Assembly (NCBI GenBank): GCA_022842185.1
Contig: JALHQB010000029.1
Location: 1 to 53,589, forward strand
DNA length: 53,589 bases
From: Acetobacteraceae bacterium
GTDB lineage: Bacteria > Pseudomonadota > Alphaproteobacteria > Acetobacterales > Acetobacteraceae
Direction: 5' to 3'
This document shows positions 8,536 to 16,602 of this stretch, one piece after another. The translations under genes and the position numbers were made by a program. The notes under the pieces were generated by a model, which worked only from the letters and a program-made list of their open reading frames with translations, did no database searches and had not been told where the DNA came from. The first letter of the stretch is position 1, and each line of letters starts with the position of its first letter.

Positions 8536-9300
8536 ATGAAGCCTGCCGCACTCGTCACCGGCGCGCGGCGCGGGATTGGGCGCGCCACCTGCGTGGCCCT
8601 GGCGCAGAAGGGGTTCGACATCGTCGGCGCCGACATCTCCGCCGAAGGGTCCGACGATACGCGCGCCGCTGTCGAGGCCGCGGGCGGCCGTTTCACCTTC
8701 ATCCTGTCCGATGTCGGTGACACCGAGGCCCACGCCGCGCTGCTCAATGCCGCCTGGGGCGCCTATGGTGGGCTGGAGTGCCTCGCCAACATCGCCGGCG
8801 TGCAGGTGCAGACGCGGCAGGACATGCTGGAGACGACGCCCGAATCCTGGGACCGGTTGCTGCATGTGAACACACGCGGCGTGTTCTTCCTCAGCCAGGC
8901 GATGGCGAAGCGCATGATCGCCGATGGCGCGCCGGTGCGGGGGCATCGTTCGCTGGTGTTCATCTCATCGGTCAATTCGGTGATGGCGTCGCTGAATCGC
9001 GCCGAATACTGCGTGTCCAAGGCCGGCGTGACCATGCTGGCGAAGTTGTTCGCGGTGCGCCTGGCCGCCCATGGCATCAACACCTACGACATCCAGCCCG
9101 GCGTGATCCGCACCGACATGACGCGCAGCGTGTGGGACAAGTACAGCGCGCAGATCGCCGATGGCCTCGCGCTGATCCAGCGGATGGGGGAGGTCGAGGA
9201 TATCGGCGGTACGGTCGCCACCCTCGCCTCCGGCGCGATGCCTTATTCGACCGGGCATTCCTTCCCGATCGACGGCGGGATGATGGTGCCGAACTTCTAG
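8536..9300 (+). CDS. short-chain dehydrogenase/reductase (FabG-like)
   Basis: A 254-residue classical SDR. The Rossmann nucleotide-binding motif TGARRGIG is at about residues 8-15, the NIAG structural motif follows mid-protein, and the catalytic Ser (SSVNS) and YCVSK pair come next. The C-terminal pattern GHSFPIDGGMMVPNF is typical. It should oxidise or reduce a carbonyl/alcohol with NAD(P)H in the cytoplasm; 3-ketoacyl-ACP reductase is the usual automatic name but sugar or polyol dehydrogenases are equally possible. The start is fixed by AAGGGGAAT upstream and the glycine motif near the N-terminus. A perfect 14-bp hairpin follows the stop directly. Confidence 0.9.
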   Translation: MKPAALVTGARRGIGRATCVALAQKGFDIVGADISAEGSDDTRAAVEAAGGRFTFILSDVGDTEAHAALLNAAWGAYGGLECLANIAGVQVQTRQDMLETTPESWDRLLHVNTRGVFFLSQAMAKRMIADGAPVRGHRSLVFISSVNSVMASLNRAEYCVSKAGVTMLAKLFAVRLAAHGINTYDIQPGVIRTDMTRSVWDKYSAQIADGLALIQRMGEVEDIGGTVATLASGAMPYSTGHSFPIDGGMMVPNF

Positions 9301-9336
9301 ATCGTTCTGCGCCACTCCGTGCTGGCGCAGAACGAT
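9301..9336 (+). terminator. hairpin immediately after the SDR stop
   Basis: ATCGTTCTGCGCCA at 9301-9314 pairs perfectly with TGGCGCAGAACGAT at 9323-9336 across an 8-base loop. It starts on the base after the SDR stop codon. There is no T run, so termination efficiency is uncertain; it may also protect the transcript 3' end. Confidence 0.55.
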
Positions 9337-9344
9337 CTCCGCCT

Positions 9345-9415
9345 TTGGTGACCGCGCATCCTCACGCGCCTGACTGATTCCAGCCGGGCGCGATATGCAA
9401 CAGTTGTCCAGGCAT
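9345..9415 (+). repeat. degenerate copy of the inserted module (copy 3)
   Basis: CATCCTCACGCGCCTGACTG followed by ATTCCAGCCGGGCGCGAT matches the second hairpin module of the copy near 2.13 kb, with decayed pairing. Base-repeat arms are not obvious around it, so this module appears to exist independently. From about 9416 to 9703 I see no gene; the upstream extension of the next open frame has no family resemblance. Confidence 0.5.
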
Positions 9416-9703
9416 CGTGTGCCGCTGCTCGGTGGCGCAACCATGCGCGTGTCGGCCGGGCGGAAGCGTGGCGCGTGATGCTCCGGCGTGGTCTCGCGGT
9501 ACGGACCCGCCGGCCAGCGTGACCTCGGCGTTGCCGGGCAGTCCGGCGCGCCGGTCGTCGCACGCCGCCAGATTCCGGCACGCCAGCGCTTTTCTCCGGC
9601 GACGTTAGCGGCTATCAGCCGGGTTCCGCTGTGGCCGGATCCCGTCGAGCCCTTTTCAGCTCGGGTCGGACGCCACGTCATCGCAAAGCGAGTCTGGGCG
9701 AAC

Positions 9704-11104
9704 ATGAGCCAGAACCATGCACCGGGCCTGTTGGCTCCGGATGCCGTCACCACGCCGCCGGCTGGCGCCGATCTCAGCCTTCATGCCGCCTTCTGCGGCA
9801 TGGCCCTGCCGATGCGGTCCACGCGCGGGCCGTGGCAGCGCGCGAGCGGAACGGCCACCGTCAGCATCGAACCCGGTGCGGAAGACCAGGCTCTGCCCGG
9901 TGGCCAGCTCCTGCGGCTTGGCCTCCTGCATATCTGCGACACCGCGCTGCGCACCAACGACCCGGTGGTGCCGCTCGGGGATGATCCGGCCGCCTGCGCC
10001 GCCCTGCTTGGGATTGACCGGAAGAACCGCGACCTGCCCGAACAACTGCAGCGCCTGCTCGCGGCGAAGATCACGATTGCCATGGGCGATGCGGCCGAGG
10101 TCAGCGTGTTCGACGCCCGCAGTCGCCCGCGCGCGGGCAGCACCGCCTGGCGGCCCAGCGTGCGTTTGAGCACGAAATTCCTCGCCAGCCTGCGCGACCA
10201 TGTCGTGGCGCTCGACCGCGGCGTGGTTGGCGCGTTGTCGCAGTCTGCCGCGGCGCTGGACGCCTATGCGTGGATCCGCCAGTCCCTGTCGCGGGAAGCG
10301 GCAGGCAGCGTCGTCACCGCCTCATGGGACGACCTGCGCAAGCAGTTCGGAACGCCCTCGCAGGACGGCGAGGCGTTCCGCACCGCCTTCGAAACGGCGC
10401 TGCGGTTGGTGTTCGATGCGGATCGTTCGGTCGCCATCGCCGTCGATGACGATGGCGTCAGCATCCGCCAGGCATCGCCGGACGACGAGGAAGCCGCGCC
10501 GTCGCAGCCGGCGACGCGCGTGGAAACGGCCGTCGCGGAATCGCCGGCGGACCCGCCGCTGCCCGCCGCGCCGACGAGTGTCGTTCCTGACGCCCTGGCG
10601 GTTACCGCGACCGCACCATCGCCTGCACAAGACATATCACCGCCCGCGCCCCCGGCCGCAGCGCCGCGCGTCGTGCCCGACGCCGCGGCCATTGCCGCGA
10701 CCGCACCATCACCTGCACAGCAAGCACCCGAGCCGGCGCCGCCGCGGTACGAATCACCCGATGCGCCCGAAGCCGATGCCATCACGCAGGACAGCATCAG
10801 CCTGCCGCGCCATCTGACCGGGCTGGCGCAGGTCATCTGGCTGCGTCGCGGCCATGGTGAGGAGAATGTCCTGGTCGGCGTGACCCCCGGCGCCCGCTTC
10901 GATCCGGCGCGGCTTACGGTGCTCGCGGTCGAGCCGATGGTCGTGCAGGTCAGCGGTGGGCTCTACGAACAGGAATTCGATCGCGTCTCGGCCTGGATCA
11001 TGATGAACCGCGACCTCATCGATGATTTCTGGGAAGGCGGCATCGCATCGTTCACCGACCTGAACCGGCGCATCCGCAAGGCGCCAAGCCCCGGCTGGCG
11101 GTAG
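9704..11104 (+). CDS. RepA-like (plasmid initiator-type) protein with Pro/Ala linker and extra C-terminal domain
   Basis: A 466-residue protein in three parts. Residues about 1-255 resemble plasmid RepA initiators: GGQLLRLGLLHICDTALR, VVPLGDDP, LLGIDRKNRDLPEQLQRLLA, then RPSVRLSTKFLASL, a VALDRG segment, LDAYAWIRQSL and SWDDLRKQFG, in the order known from RepA. Residues about 256-365 are a Pro/Ala-rich linker with a duplicated 30-residue unit. Residues about 366-466 form an additional domain (LTGLAQVIWLRRG, VEPMVVQVSGGLYE, WIMMNRDLIDDFWEG) that I do not recognise. No partition genes, iterons or mobile genes are nearby, so it may be a domesticated or orphan initiator. The start at 9704 is the first ATG before the conserved region; the ribosome site is weak. 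Confidence 0.65.
   Translation: MSQNHAPGLLAPDAVTTPPAGADLSLHAAFCGMALPMRSTRGPWQRASGTATVSIEPGAEDQALPGGQLLRLGLLHICDTALRTNDPVVPLGDDPAACAALLGIDRKNRDLPEQLQRLLAAKITIAMGDAAEVSVFDARSRPRAGSTAWRPSVRLSTKFLASLRDHVVALDRGVVGALSQSAAALDAYAWIRQSLSREAAGSVVTASWDDLRKQFGTPSQDGEAFRTAFETALRLVFDADRSVAIAVDDDGVSIRQASPDDEEAAPSQPATRVETAVAESPADPPLPAAPTSVVPDALAVTATAPSPAQDISPPAPPAAAPRVVPDAAAIAATAPSPAQQAPEPAPPRYESPDAPEADAITQDSISLPRHLTGLAQVIWLRRGHGEENVLVGVTPGARFDPARLTVLAVEPMVVQVSGGLYEQEFDRVSAWIMMNRDLIDDFWEGGIASFTDLNRRIRKAPSPGWR
10581..10720 (+). repeat. 90-bp direct repeat inside the RepA-like linker
   Basis: The 50-base segment at 10581-10630 recurs at 10671-10720 with a period of 90 bases, keeping the frame and encoding VVPDALAVTATAPSPAQ and VVPDAAAIAATAPSPAQ. 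The near-identical ACCGCACCATC core shows a recent in-frame duplication that lengthened the disordered linker. Confidence 0.7.
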
Positions 11105-11520
11105 CCGACGCGCAAGTGGCGCGCCCAGCATCGTCATGATAGCAGATCCCGATCAGGTGGCATGACCTGACCGGGCAGGATGCTCGTTAAATGAGTGGGT
11201 CCGGGCGCGCTGCACCCATCCTGGGTACGCCTCTCGACGCGTGACATTGCCCGCGCGAGCTGGACTGGACAGGCTTTCTCCGCGAGAATCCTGGCGATCG
11301 ACCTGTTCCGAAGGCGGCGACCGCCGAGGGCAGCAAGAAGGCTGCCTTCGTACGGCACGATGCGTGCAAGTCCCGCCTGCCTCCGGTCGCCATGGGCTGC
11401 CGCTGGCGGTGAAACAGCCTCGGTCGTGGGCAGGTGGCCACCATCCGGCATCGTGTCACGTCACATGGCCGGGTCACGCCACGGAACCCGCGCCAGCGGG
11501 CGATCCAAGGGGGCTATTCG
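11105..11520. other. intergenic region without recognisable gene
   Basis: These 416 bases between the RepA-like gene and the next Bug gene show no conserved coding frame and no iteron-like direct repeats. AAGGGGGC about 8 bases before 11521 is the ribosome binding site of the Bug gene. The promoter for the Bug operon should lie here, but I cannot place it. Confidence 0.4.
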
Positions 11521-12510
11521 ATGCAGCGCCGCTACCTGCTCTCCATTCTTCCCGCACTGGCCGCGCCGGGCGTCGCCCGCGGGCAGTTGCTGGCCAGTGG
11601 CCGGCCGCTGCGCCTGATGGTGCCGTTCAACCCGGGCGGGTCGGCCGATGTGCTGGCACGGCTTTATGCCGAGGCGATCACCAGCCAGACCGGCCAGCCT
11701 GTGGTGGTGGAAAACAGGGGAGCGGCCAATGGCATCCTGGCCGTGGAGGCGGTGGCGCGGTCGCCCAACGATGGATCGACGCTCGGCGTGCTGAGCGTGA
11801 CCTTCTTCGCTGCACTGCCCTACATGATGGACCGCCCGCCCTATGACCCCGCGCGCGACTTGGCGCCGGTGGCGCGCATCGCGAATTCCACCGTGCTGTG
11901 CGTGGTGACGCCGGAACGTGCGCGCGAGCGGGGCTGGACCGATTTCCGCAGCATGATCGAATGGGCGAAGCGCCCCGGCAACCGCGTGACCACCGGGTCC
12001 GCGCGCGCCACGGCGTCGCATCTGATATCCGCCACCATCGCGCAGCGCAGCGGCGCGGACATCCAGCATGTGCCCTATCGCGGCGGAGCCCCCGCGGTCA
12101 GCGATTTCCTGTCGGGCACCATCGACATGATCTTCGACGCCATGCCGCAGTTGATGCCGCATGTCGCGGCCGGCCGGGCCATTCCCATCGCGGTCGGCAG
12201 CCGCCAACGGTCCCCCTTCTTCCCGGATGTGCCGGGGATGGGGGAATTCACCGACCTCAACCTGGCCACCATCGACCAGCAGAGCTGGTCGGCGCTGGTC
12301 GGCCCCGCCGGCATGTCCGAGGCGACGGTGGCGCAGCTGTTCGAGGGCATCCGCAAGGCCGGCCAGGCACCGGGCCTGGAGGATCGGCTGAAGGCGTCGG
12401 GGCTGGTGCTCTCCGTCTCCGGCAGCCCCGCCGAGGTGCGGGCGCTGATCGAGCAGGACACGCCACGCTGGCGCGAGATGGTCACCGCCTCCGGCGCGAG
12501 GCTGGACTGA
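11521..12510 (+). CDS. Bug/TctC-type periplasmic solute-binding protein
   Basis: A 329-residue receptor of the tripartite tricarboxylate transporter family: signal peptide MQRRYLLSILPALAAPGVARG, then RPLRLMVPFNPGGSADVLARL and VVENRGAANG as family landmarks. The start at 11521 is supported by AAGGGGGC upstream. It is translationally coupled to the following maleate-isomerase-like gene by an ATGA overlap, which suggests both handle the same substrate, perhaps a dicarboxylate or arylmalonate-like acid. No transporter subunits are adjacent. Confidence 0.9.
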   Translation: MQRRYLLSILPALAAPGVARGQLLASGRPLRLMVPFNPGGSADVLARLYAEAITSQTGQPVVVENRGAANGILAVEAVARSPNDGSTLGVLSVTFFAALPYMMDRPPYDPARDLAPVARIANSTVLCVVTPERARERGWTDFRSMIEWAKRPGNRVTTGSARATASHLISATIAQRSGADIQHVPYRGGAPAVSDFLSGTIDMIFDAMPQLMPHVAAGRAIPIAVGSRQRSPFFPDVPGMGEFTDLNLATIDQQSWSALVGPAGMSEATVAQLFEGIRKAGQAPGLEDRLKASGLVLSVSGSPAEVRALIEQDTPRWREMVTASGARLD

Positions 12511-13244
12511 TGGACACGCTCGCGAAGGGTCGCTTCGTCGGCCAGCTCGTGCCGTCATCGAACCGCACGGTGGAACGGACGACGGAGGTCCTGCTGGGCC
12601 AGTATCCCGGCGTCGCGTCCTGCTACGCGCGCATCGCCTATCGCCCGGACGGCAGCGGCCAGCCCGATGTCGGATACGACGCGCCGGCCGTGCTGGCTGC
12701 GGCGGAGATGCTGACCCACGCCGAGGTCGAGGCGATCTGCTGGAACGGCACCAAAGGTGCGCTGGACGGCTTCCAGGTGGACAGGGACCTGTGCGCGGCG
12801 GCGACTGCGCAACTCGGCATCCCCGTCACCAGCGTGTCGCTCGATGTGCTCGACATCCTGCGGCGGCTGGGTGCGGGGCGGATCGCGGTGATTTCGCAGG
12901 GGGCCGTCGCTCGGACACAGCGCATCGGCGAATGCTTCGGCGCGCAGGGCTTTCCGATGGTCGCGATGCGCAGCCTCGGGCTCACCTCGAACCTGGAGGC
13001 GGCGCGGGTGACGCCTGCCACGCTGACCGAAGCGGTGCGCGGCTGCGTGGCGGATTCGGCGCCGGATGCGGTGCTGATCTGGGGCACCAACATGCCTGGC
13101 CTGCCGGTCGTCGCGGCGCTCGAGGCTGAACTCGGGGTCGCGGTGATCGATTCCTGCTCCGTCGGGATCTGGGGGTGCCTGGCGGCGCTGAAGCTGGGCG
13201 GCGCACCGTTGGCGAACCAGGGCAGGATATTCGGGCTGCTGTAG
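12510..13244 (+). CDS. maleate isomerase/arylmalonate decarboxylase-like protein of the Asp/Glu racemase superfamily
   Basis: A 244-residue cytoplasmic protein beginning GRFVGQLVPSSNRTVERTTE, typical of maleate cis-trans isomerase and arylmalonate decarboxylase relatives (the PSSN segment binds a carboxylate in that family). The first active-site segment reads ICWNGTKGA and the second LIWGTNMPGLPVV; where maleate isomerases have Cys before the Thr in both (GCTSG, SCTN), this protein has Gly. It may therefore be a non-isomerising derivative or binding protein. The start codon overlaps the stop of the Bug gene (ATGA), so the pair is one operon. The assignment to the superfamily is confident; the reaction is not. 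Confidence 0.8.
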   Translation: MDTLAKGRFVGQLVPSSNRTVERTTEVLLGQYPGVASCYARIAYRPDGSGQPDVGYDAPAVLAAAEMLTHAEVEAICWNGTKGALDGFQVDRDLCAAATAQLGIPVTSVSLDVLDILRRLGAGRIAVISQGAVARTQRIGECFGAQGFPMVAMRSLGLTSNLEAARVTPATLTEAVRGCVADSAPDAVLIWGTNMPGLPVVAALEAELGVAVIDSCSVGIWGCLAALKLGGAPLANQGRIFGLL

Positions 13245-13245
13245 G

Positions 13246-13279
13246 TCGCGCGGGGCGGGTCAGCGCCCGCCCCTCGCGA
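13246..13279. terminator. bidirectional hairpin terminator between convergent genes
   Basis: GGGGCGGG at 13252-13259 pairs with CCCGCCCC at 13266-13273 around a 6-base loop, and TCGCG/CGCGA extends the stem after one mismatch. It begins 2 bases after the stop of the maleate-isomerase-like gene and ends 6 bases before the argG stop, so it can serve both convergent genes. Confidence 0.65.
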
Positions 13280-13285
13280 GTAGGA

Positions 13286-14521
13286 TCAGAGCGCGCCGCC
13301 GCGGCGCCCGGCCATGGCACCCAGCCGCAGCCGCAGCGCGTTGAGCTTGATGAAGCCCTGGGCATCGAACTGGTCGTAGGCGCCCTGGTCGTCCTCGAAT
13401 GTCACATGCTTCATCGAATACAGGCTGTTGGGTGACTGCCGGCCGGTGACGATGGTGTTGCCCTTGTACAGCTTCAGCCGGACGGTGCCGGTGACGCTCT
13501 TCTGGCTCTCATCGATCAGCGCCTGCATCATCCGCCGTTCCGGGGCGAACCAGAAGCCGTTGTAGATGATCTCGGCATAGCGCGGCATCAGGGAATCCTT
13601 CAGATGCGCGGCCTCGCGGTCGAGCGTGATGGATTCCATTGCGCGATGCGCGGTGTGCAGGATGGTGCCGCCGGGCGTTTCGTAGCAGCCGCGCGACTTC
13701 ATGCCGACGAAGCGATTTTCCACCAGGTCGAGCCGGCCGATGCCGTTCTCCTTGCCGAGCGCATTCAGCCTGGTCAGCAGCGTCGCGGGCGACAGGCGCT
13801 CGCCATTGATGCCGACCGCGTCGCCGCGTTCGAACTCGATGGTGATCTCGGTGACTTCGTCCTTCGCATCCATCGGGGACACGGTGCGCTGCCACACCAT
13901 CTCATCCGGGGCGTCCCAGGGCTCTTCCAGGATCTTGCCTTCGGAGGACGAGTGCAGAAGGTTCGCATCGACGCTGAAGGGCGATTCGCCGCGCTTGTCC
14001 TTGGCGATCGGGATCTGGTGCTGTTCGGCGAAGGCGATCAGCGCGGTGCGGGACGTCAGCTCCCATTCGCGCCAGGGCGCGATGATCTTGATGTCCGGCT
14101 TCAGTGCGTAATAGGACAGTTCGAACCGCACCTGGTCGTTGCCCTTGCCGGTCGCGCCATGCGCCACGGCATCGGCACCGACCTTCTCCGCGATCTCGAT
14201 CTGGCGCTGGGAGATCAGCGGCCGCGCGATCGACGTGCCGAGCAGGTACATCCCTTCGTACAGCGCATTGGCGCGGAACATCGGGAACACGAAGTCCTTC
14301 ACGAAGGTCTCGCGCAGGTCGTCGATATAGATGTTCTCGGGCTTGATGCCGAGCAGCAGCGCCTTCTCGCGCGCCGGGCCGAGTTCCTCGCCCTGGCCGA
14401 GATCGGCGGTGAAGGTCACCACCTCACATCGGTAGGTGGTCTGCAGCCACTTCAGGATCACGCTGGTGTCGAGCCCGCCTGAATAGGCCAGCACGACTTT
14501 CTTCACGTCCTTCACGCGCAT
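13286..14521 (-). CDS. argG: argininosuccinate synthase
   Basis: A 411-residue enzyme joining citrulline and aspartate with ATP to give argininosuccinate, the penultimate step of arginine synthesis. The ATP pyrophosphatase P-loop AYSGGLDTS is at about residues 12-20, the conserved [13 protein letters not shown] segment is in the middle, and [13 protein letters not shown] and [10 protein letters not shown] follow. The start at 14521 ([16 protein letters not shown]) is chosen over longer in-frame starts because family members begin a few residues before the P-loop. Length is normal. It is divergent from the small ATPase gene. Confidence 0.97.
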   Translation of the reverse strand: MRVKDVKKVVLAYSGGLDTSVILKWLQTTYRCEVVTFTADLGQGEELGPAREKALLLGIKPENIYIDDLRETFVKDFVFPMFRANALYEGMYLLGTSIARPLISQRQIEIAEKVGADAVAHGATGKGNDQVRFELSYYALKPDIKIIAPWREWELTSRTALIAFAEQHQIPIAKDKRGESPFSVDANLLHSSSEGKILEEPWDAPDEMVWQRTVSPMDAKDEVTEITIEFERGDAVGINGERLSPATLLTRLNALGKENGIGRLDLVENRFVGMKSRGCYETPGGTILHTAHRAMESITLDREAAHLKDSLMPRYAEIIYNGFWFAPERRMMQALIDESQKSVTGTVRLKLYKGNTIVTGRQSPNSLYSMKHVTFEDDQGAYDQFDAQGFIKLNALRLRLGAMAGRRGGAL

Positions 14522-14627
14522 CGGGCGCTCCCACGATCTCAAGAACCGGGGCGGTATGGCGCCGGGCGGGGTGGGAGGCAAGGTCGGCGGGTGACACACC
14601 CCCAGCGCAGCACGCCGAGGAAACCCC

Positions 14628-15182
14628 ATGGCCCAGCCCGAACCACCCATCTTCGTCCTGACCGGCGGTCCGGGATCGGGGAAGACCACCCTGGTCGAAT
14701 ACCTGGCCGGCCAGGGATATGCCCATCTGCCGGAGGCAGGGCGCGCCATCATCCAGGCGCAGGCCGCGATCGACGGCCCGGCCCTGCCGTGGCGGGACCG
14801 CGCGTTGTTCGCCGAGATGATGTTGGGCTGGGAGATGCGGTCCCACGCCCTGGCGCGCCAGCTCGCCGGTCCGGTGCTCTGTGACCGCGGTGTGCCCGAT
14901 GTGGTGGGTTATCTGCGGCTGGAGGGGCTGCCGGTGCCGGCACACACGCTGCGTGCCGCCCAGCTCTTCCGCTACGACCGCCGGGTCTTCGTCGCCCCCC
15001 CATGGCCCGCCATCTATCACCAGGATGCGGAACGGCGGCAGGATTTGGCGCAGGCCCGCCGAACCTGCGAGGCGATGGTCACGACCTATCGCGAACTGGG
15101 CTACGAGGTGATCGAACTGCCGCGTGCGAGCGTGGCCGAGCGCGCGGCCGTCATCCGTGCGGTGATCGGCCCGCCAGGCTGA
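14628..15182 (+). CDS. P-loop ATPase/kinase of the AAA_28 (NadR/Ttd14-like) type
   Basis: A 184-residue protein with Walker [10 protein letters not shown] at about residues 13-21, a possible Walker B/acidic segment around [14 protein letters not shown], and the closing pattern [29 protein letters not shown], which is characteristic of the small AAA_28 ATPases that resemble nucleoside or ribosylnicotinamide kinases. The substrate is unknown. It converges on the superoxide dismutase gene with an 18-base gap. Confidence 0.8.
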   Translation: MAQPEPPIFVLTGGPGSGKTTLVEYLAGQGYAHLPEAGRAIIQAQAAIDGPALPWRDRALFAEMMLGWEMRSHALARQLAGPVLCDRGVPDVVGYLRLEGLPVPAHTLRAAQLFRYDRRVFVAPPWPAIYHQDAERRQDLAQARRTCEAMVTTYRELGYEVIELPRASVAERAAVIRAVIGPPG

Positions 15183-15200
15183 AGGCGGGCCGGGACCGGT

Positions 15201-15923
15201 TCATACCCGCAGCGTGCCCGCCTTCGCGGCGGCATAGCGCGTGCCGATCTTCCCCCAGTCCAGCACGTTCCACCACGCGGTCAGGTAGTCGGCACGCCGG
15301 TTCTGGTAGCGCAGGTAGTAGGCGTGCTCCCAGACATCATTGCCCATCAGCACCCGCCCGCCATCCATCAGCGGCGTGTCCTGATTGGGCTGCGACACCA
15401 GCGACAACCCGCCCTGCGGCGTGACCGCGACGAACACCCAGCCGGAGCCGAAGACACGGGTGCCGGCGCTGTTGAAGTCGGTGCGGAATTTGTCCATGCC
15501 GCCGAGGTCGCGGTCGATCGCGGCGAGCAGCTCCCCGGTGGGCGCGCCGCCGGCCCCGCCCATGATCTCCCAGAACATCGAATGGTTGGCGTGGCCGCCG
15601 CCATTGTTGCGGATCGCGGTGCGCACCGCCTCGGGCACTTCGGGAAGCCGCTTGAGCAGGTCTTCGACCGGCATCTGCGCGAGCGCCGAATGGTCCTTCA
15701 CCGCCGCGTTGAGGTTCGCGACATAGGCCGCGTGGTGGCGGCCGTGGTGGATTTCCATCGTCATGGCGTCGATGGCGGCTTCATTGGCATTCGGCGCGTA
15801 AGGCAGTGGTGGCAGGGTGAAGGGCCCGGCCGGCGCCTGGGCATAGGCGGGGCGGCGCGTGGCGGCCACGACAGCCAGGCCCGCAGCGCCGAGCAACATT
15901 CCACGACGGTTCAGCAGCGACAT
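15201..15923 (-). CDS. exported Fe/Mn superoxide dismutase
   Basis: A 240-residue SodA/SodB-family enzyme converting superoxide to peroxide and oxygen. An N-terminal export signal with RR (residues 6-7) ending AYAQA precedes the catalytic domain, so it should act in the periplasm; the RR followed by a moderately hydrophobic stretch suggests Tat export. Predicted metal ligands by alignment to E. coli MnSOD are His59, His114 (GGHANHS), Asp196 and His200 (DVWEH). GGGHANH and the Gln in NQDTPLM are Mn-type features. A periplasmic Mn SOD is less common than the cytoplasmic form, so the signal is worth noting. Confidence 0.92.
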   Translation of the reverse strand: MSLLNRRGMLLGAAGLAVVAATRRPAYAQAPAGPFTLPPLPYAPNANEAAIDAMTMEIHHGRHHAAYVANLNAAVKDHSALAQMPVEDLLKRLPEVPEAVRTAIRNNGGGHANHSMFWEIMGGAGGAPTGELLAAIDRDLGGMDKFRTDFNSAGTRVFGSGWVFVAVTPQGGLSLVSQPNQDTPLMDGGRVLMGNDVWEHAYYLRYQNRRADYLTAWWNVLDWGKIGTRYAAAKAGTLRV

Positions 15924-16011
15924 GGTCGGAACCTCCCTACGGATGTTCGGAACATGAGGGCTGCGGTGCCCTGCGGCAACATGAACCGTCGCTTAACGGC
16001 CAAACCAACGG

Positions 16012-16036
16012 CGGATCGAGGCCTGGCCTCGATCCG
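16012..16036. repeat. 25-base perfect palindrome
   Basis: CGGATCGAGGCC and GGCCTCGATCCG flank a single T. It sits upstream of the SOD start and downstream of the FYDLN gene. It could be a terminator stem with loop CCTGG or a binding site; I cannot tell which. No gene is seen in the 267-base gap. Confidence 0.5.
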
Positions 16037-16157
16037 CGAGCGCACGGCGCGACCGCGCCCAGGCCATCCGCCGCCGCGAGAACGCCAGCGCAGGGCGCGA
16101 AGGCAAGCCGCGCGGATGCGCGGCGCCCGCCGTCTGAGGGTCACACCAAAGACTCAG

Positions 16158-16184
16158 CGACGGGCCGCCGTGGGCGGCCCGTCG
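16158..16184 (-). terminator. hairpin terminator of the FYDLN-protein gene
   Basis: CGACGGGCCGCC pairs with GGCGGCCCGTCG around a GTG/CAC loop, 6 bases past the FYDLN stop. On the minus strand it is followed by the mildly T-rich CTGAGTCTTTGG. The perfect 12-bp GC stem makes it a good candidate terminator. Confidence 0.65.
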
Positions 16185-16190
16185 CGCGGG

Positions 16191-16508
16191 TCAGCCTTCT
16201 TCGTCGCGCTCCGCCTCGACCTCGATCGCCTCATCGACGTCGTCCTCGAGCTCCTCGGCGTCCTCGATCGCCTCGTCGCCCTCGACGTCCTCCACCTCGA
16301 TGTCGTCGGCCTCGGCCTCCGGCGTGGTGGCGCGCTTCTTCAGCTTCTCATCCGGGATCGGCGTTGCCGCCGCCCGGCGCAGGCGCGGCTGTTCGGCCGG
16401 CTGCTCCGTTCCACATTTCGGGCAGACGGCCGGCGTCCTGGCCAGGTCGTAGAATCGGGTGCCGCAGGCCACGCAGCTGCGCTTCAGGCCGAGTTCGGTC
16501 TTAGCCAT
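16191..16508 (-). CDS. TIGR02300/FYDLN acid family zinc-ribbon protein
   Basis: A 105-residue protein with an N-terminal zinc ribbon (Cys12, Cys15, Cys29, Cys32) containing the diagnostic GTRFYDLARTPAVCPKCG segment, followed by a basic patch and a very acidic Glu/Asp tail over the last 45 residues. It matches the alphaproteobacterial FYDLN_acid family, whose function is unknown; the layout suggests a nucleic-acid or RNA polymerase associated role, but that is inference. It lies next to aroA-cmk in divergent orientation. Confidence 0.9.
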   Translation of the reverse strand: MAKTELGLKRSCVACGTRFYDLARTPAVCPKCGTEQPAEQPRLRRAAATPIPDEKLKKRATTPEAEADDIEVEDVEGDEAIEDAEELEDDVDEAIEVEAERDEEG

Positions 16509-16602
16509 GGGTCACATCCGTATCGCGCACGGTGCCCCGCGCGCCTGTGCAAAAGGGTCGGGCGCATTGCCACGCCCTGCCGCGCCATGTCAAACGCGGC
16601 TC

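Noticed and set aside
8531..8541. ATG at 8531 as the SDR start
   Set aside because: It is out of frame with the Rossmann motif and runs into a stop immediately; 8536 is in frame with the ribosome site.
9416..9703. Iterons or a replication origin upstream of the RepA-like gene
   Set aside because: No direct repeats of the 15-22 base kind or AT-rich patch could be seen on reading this stretch.
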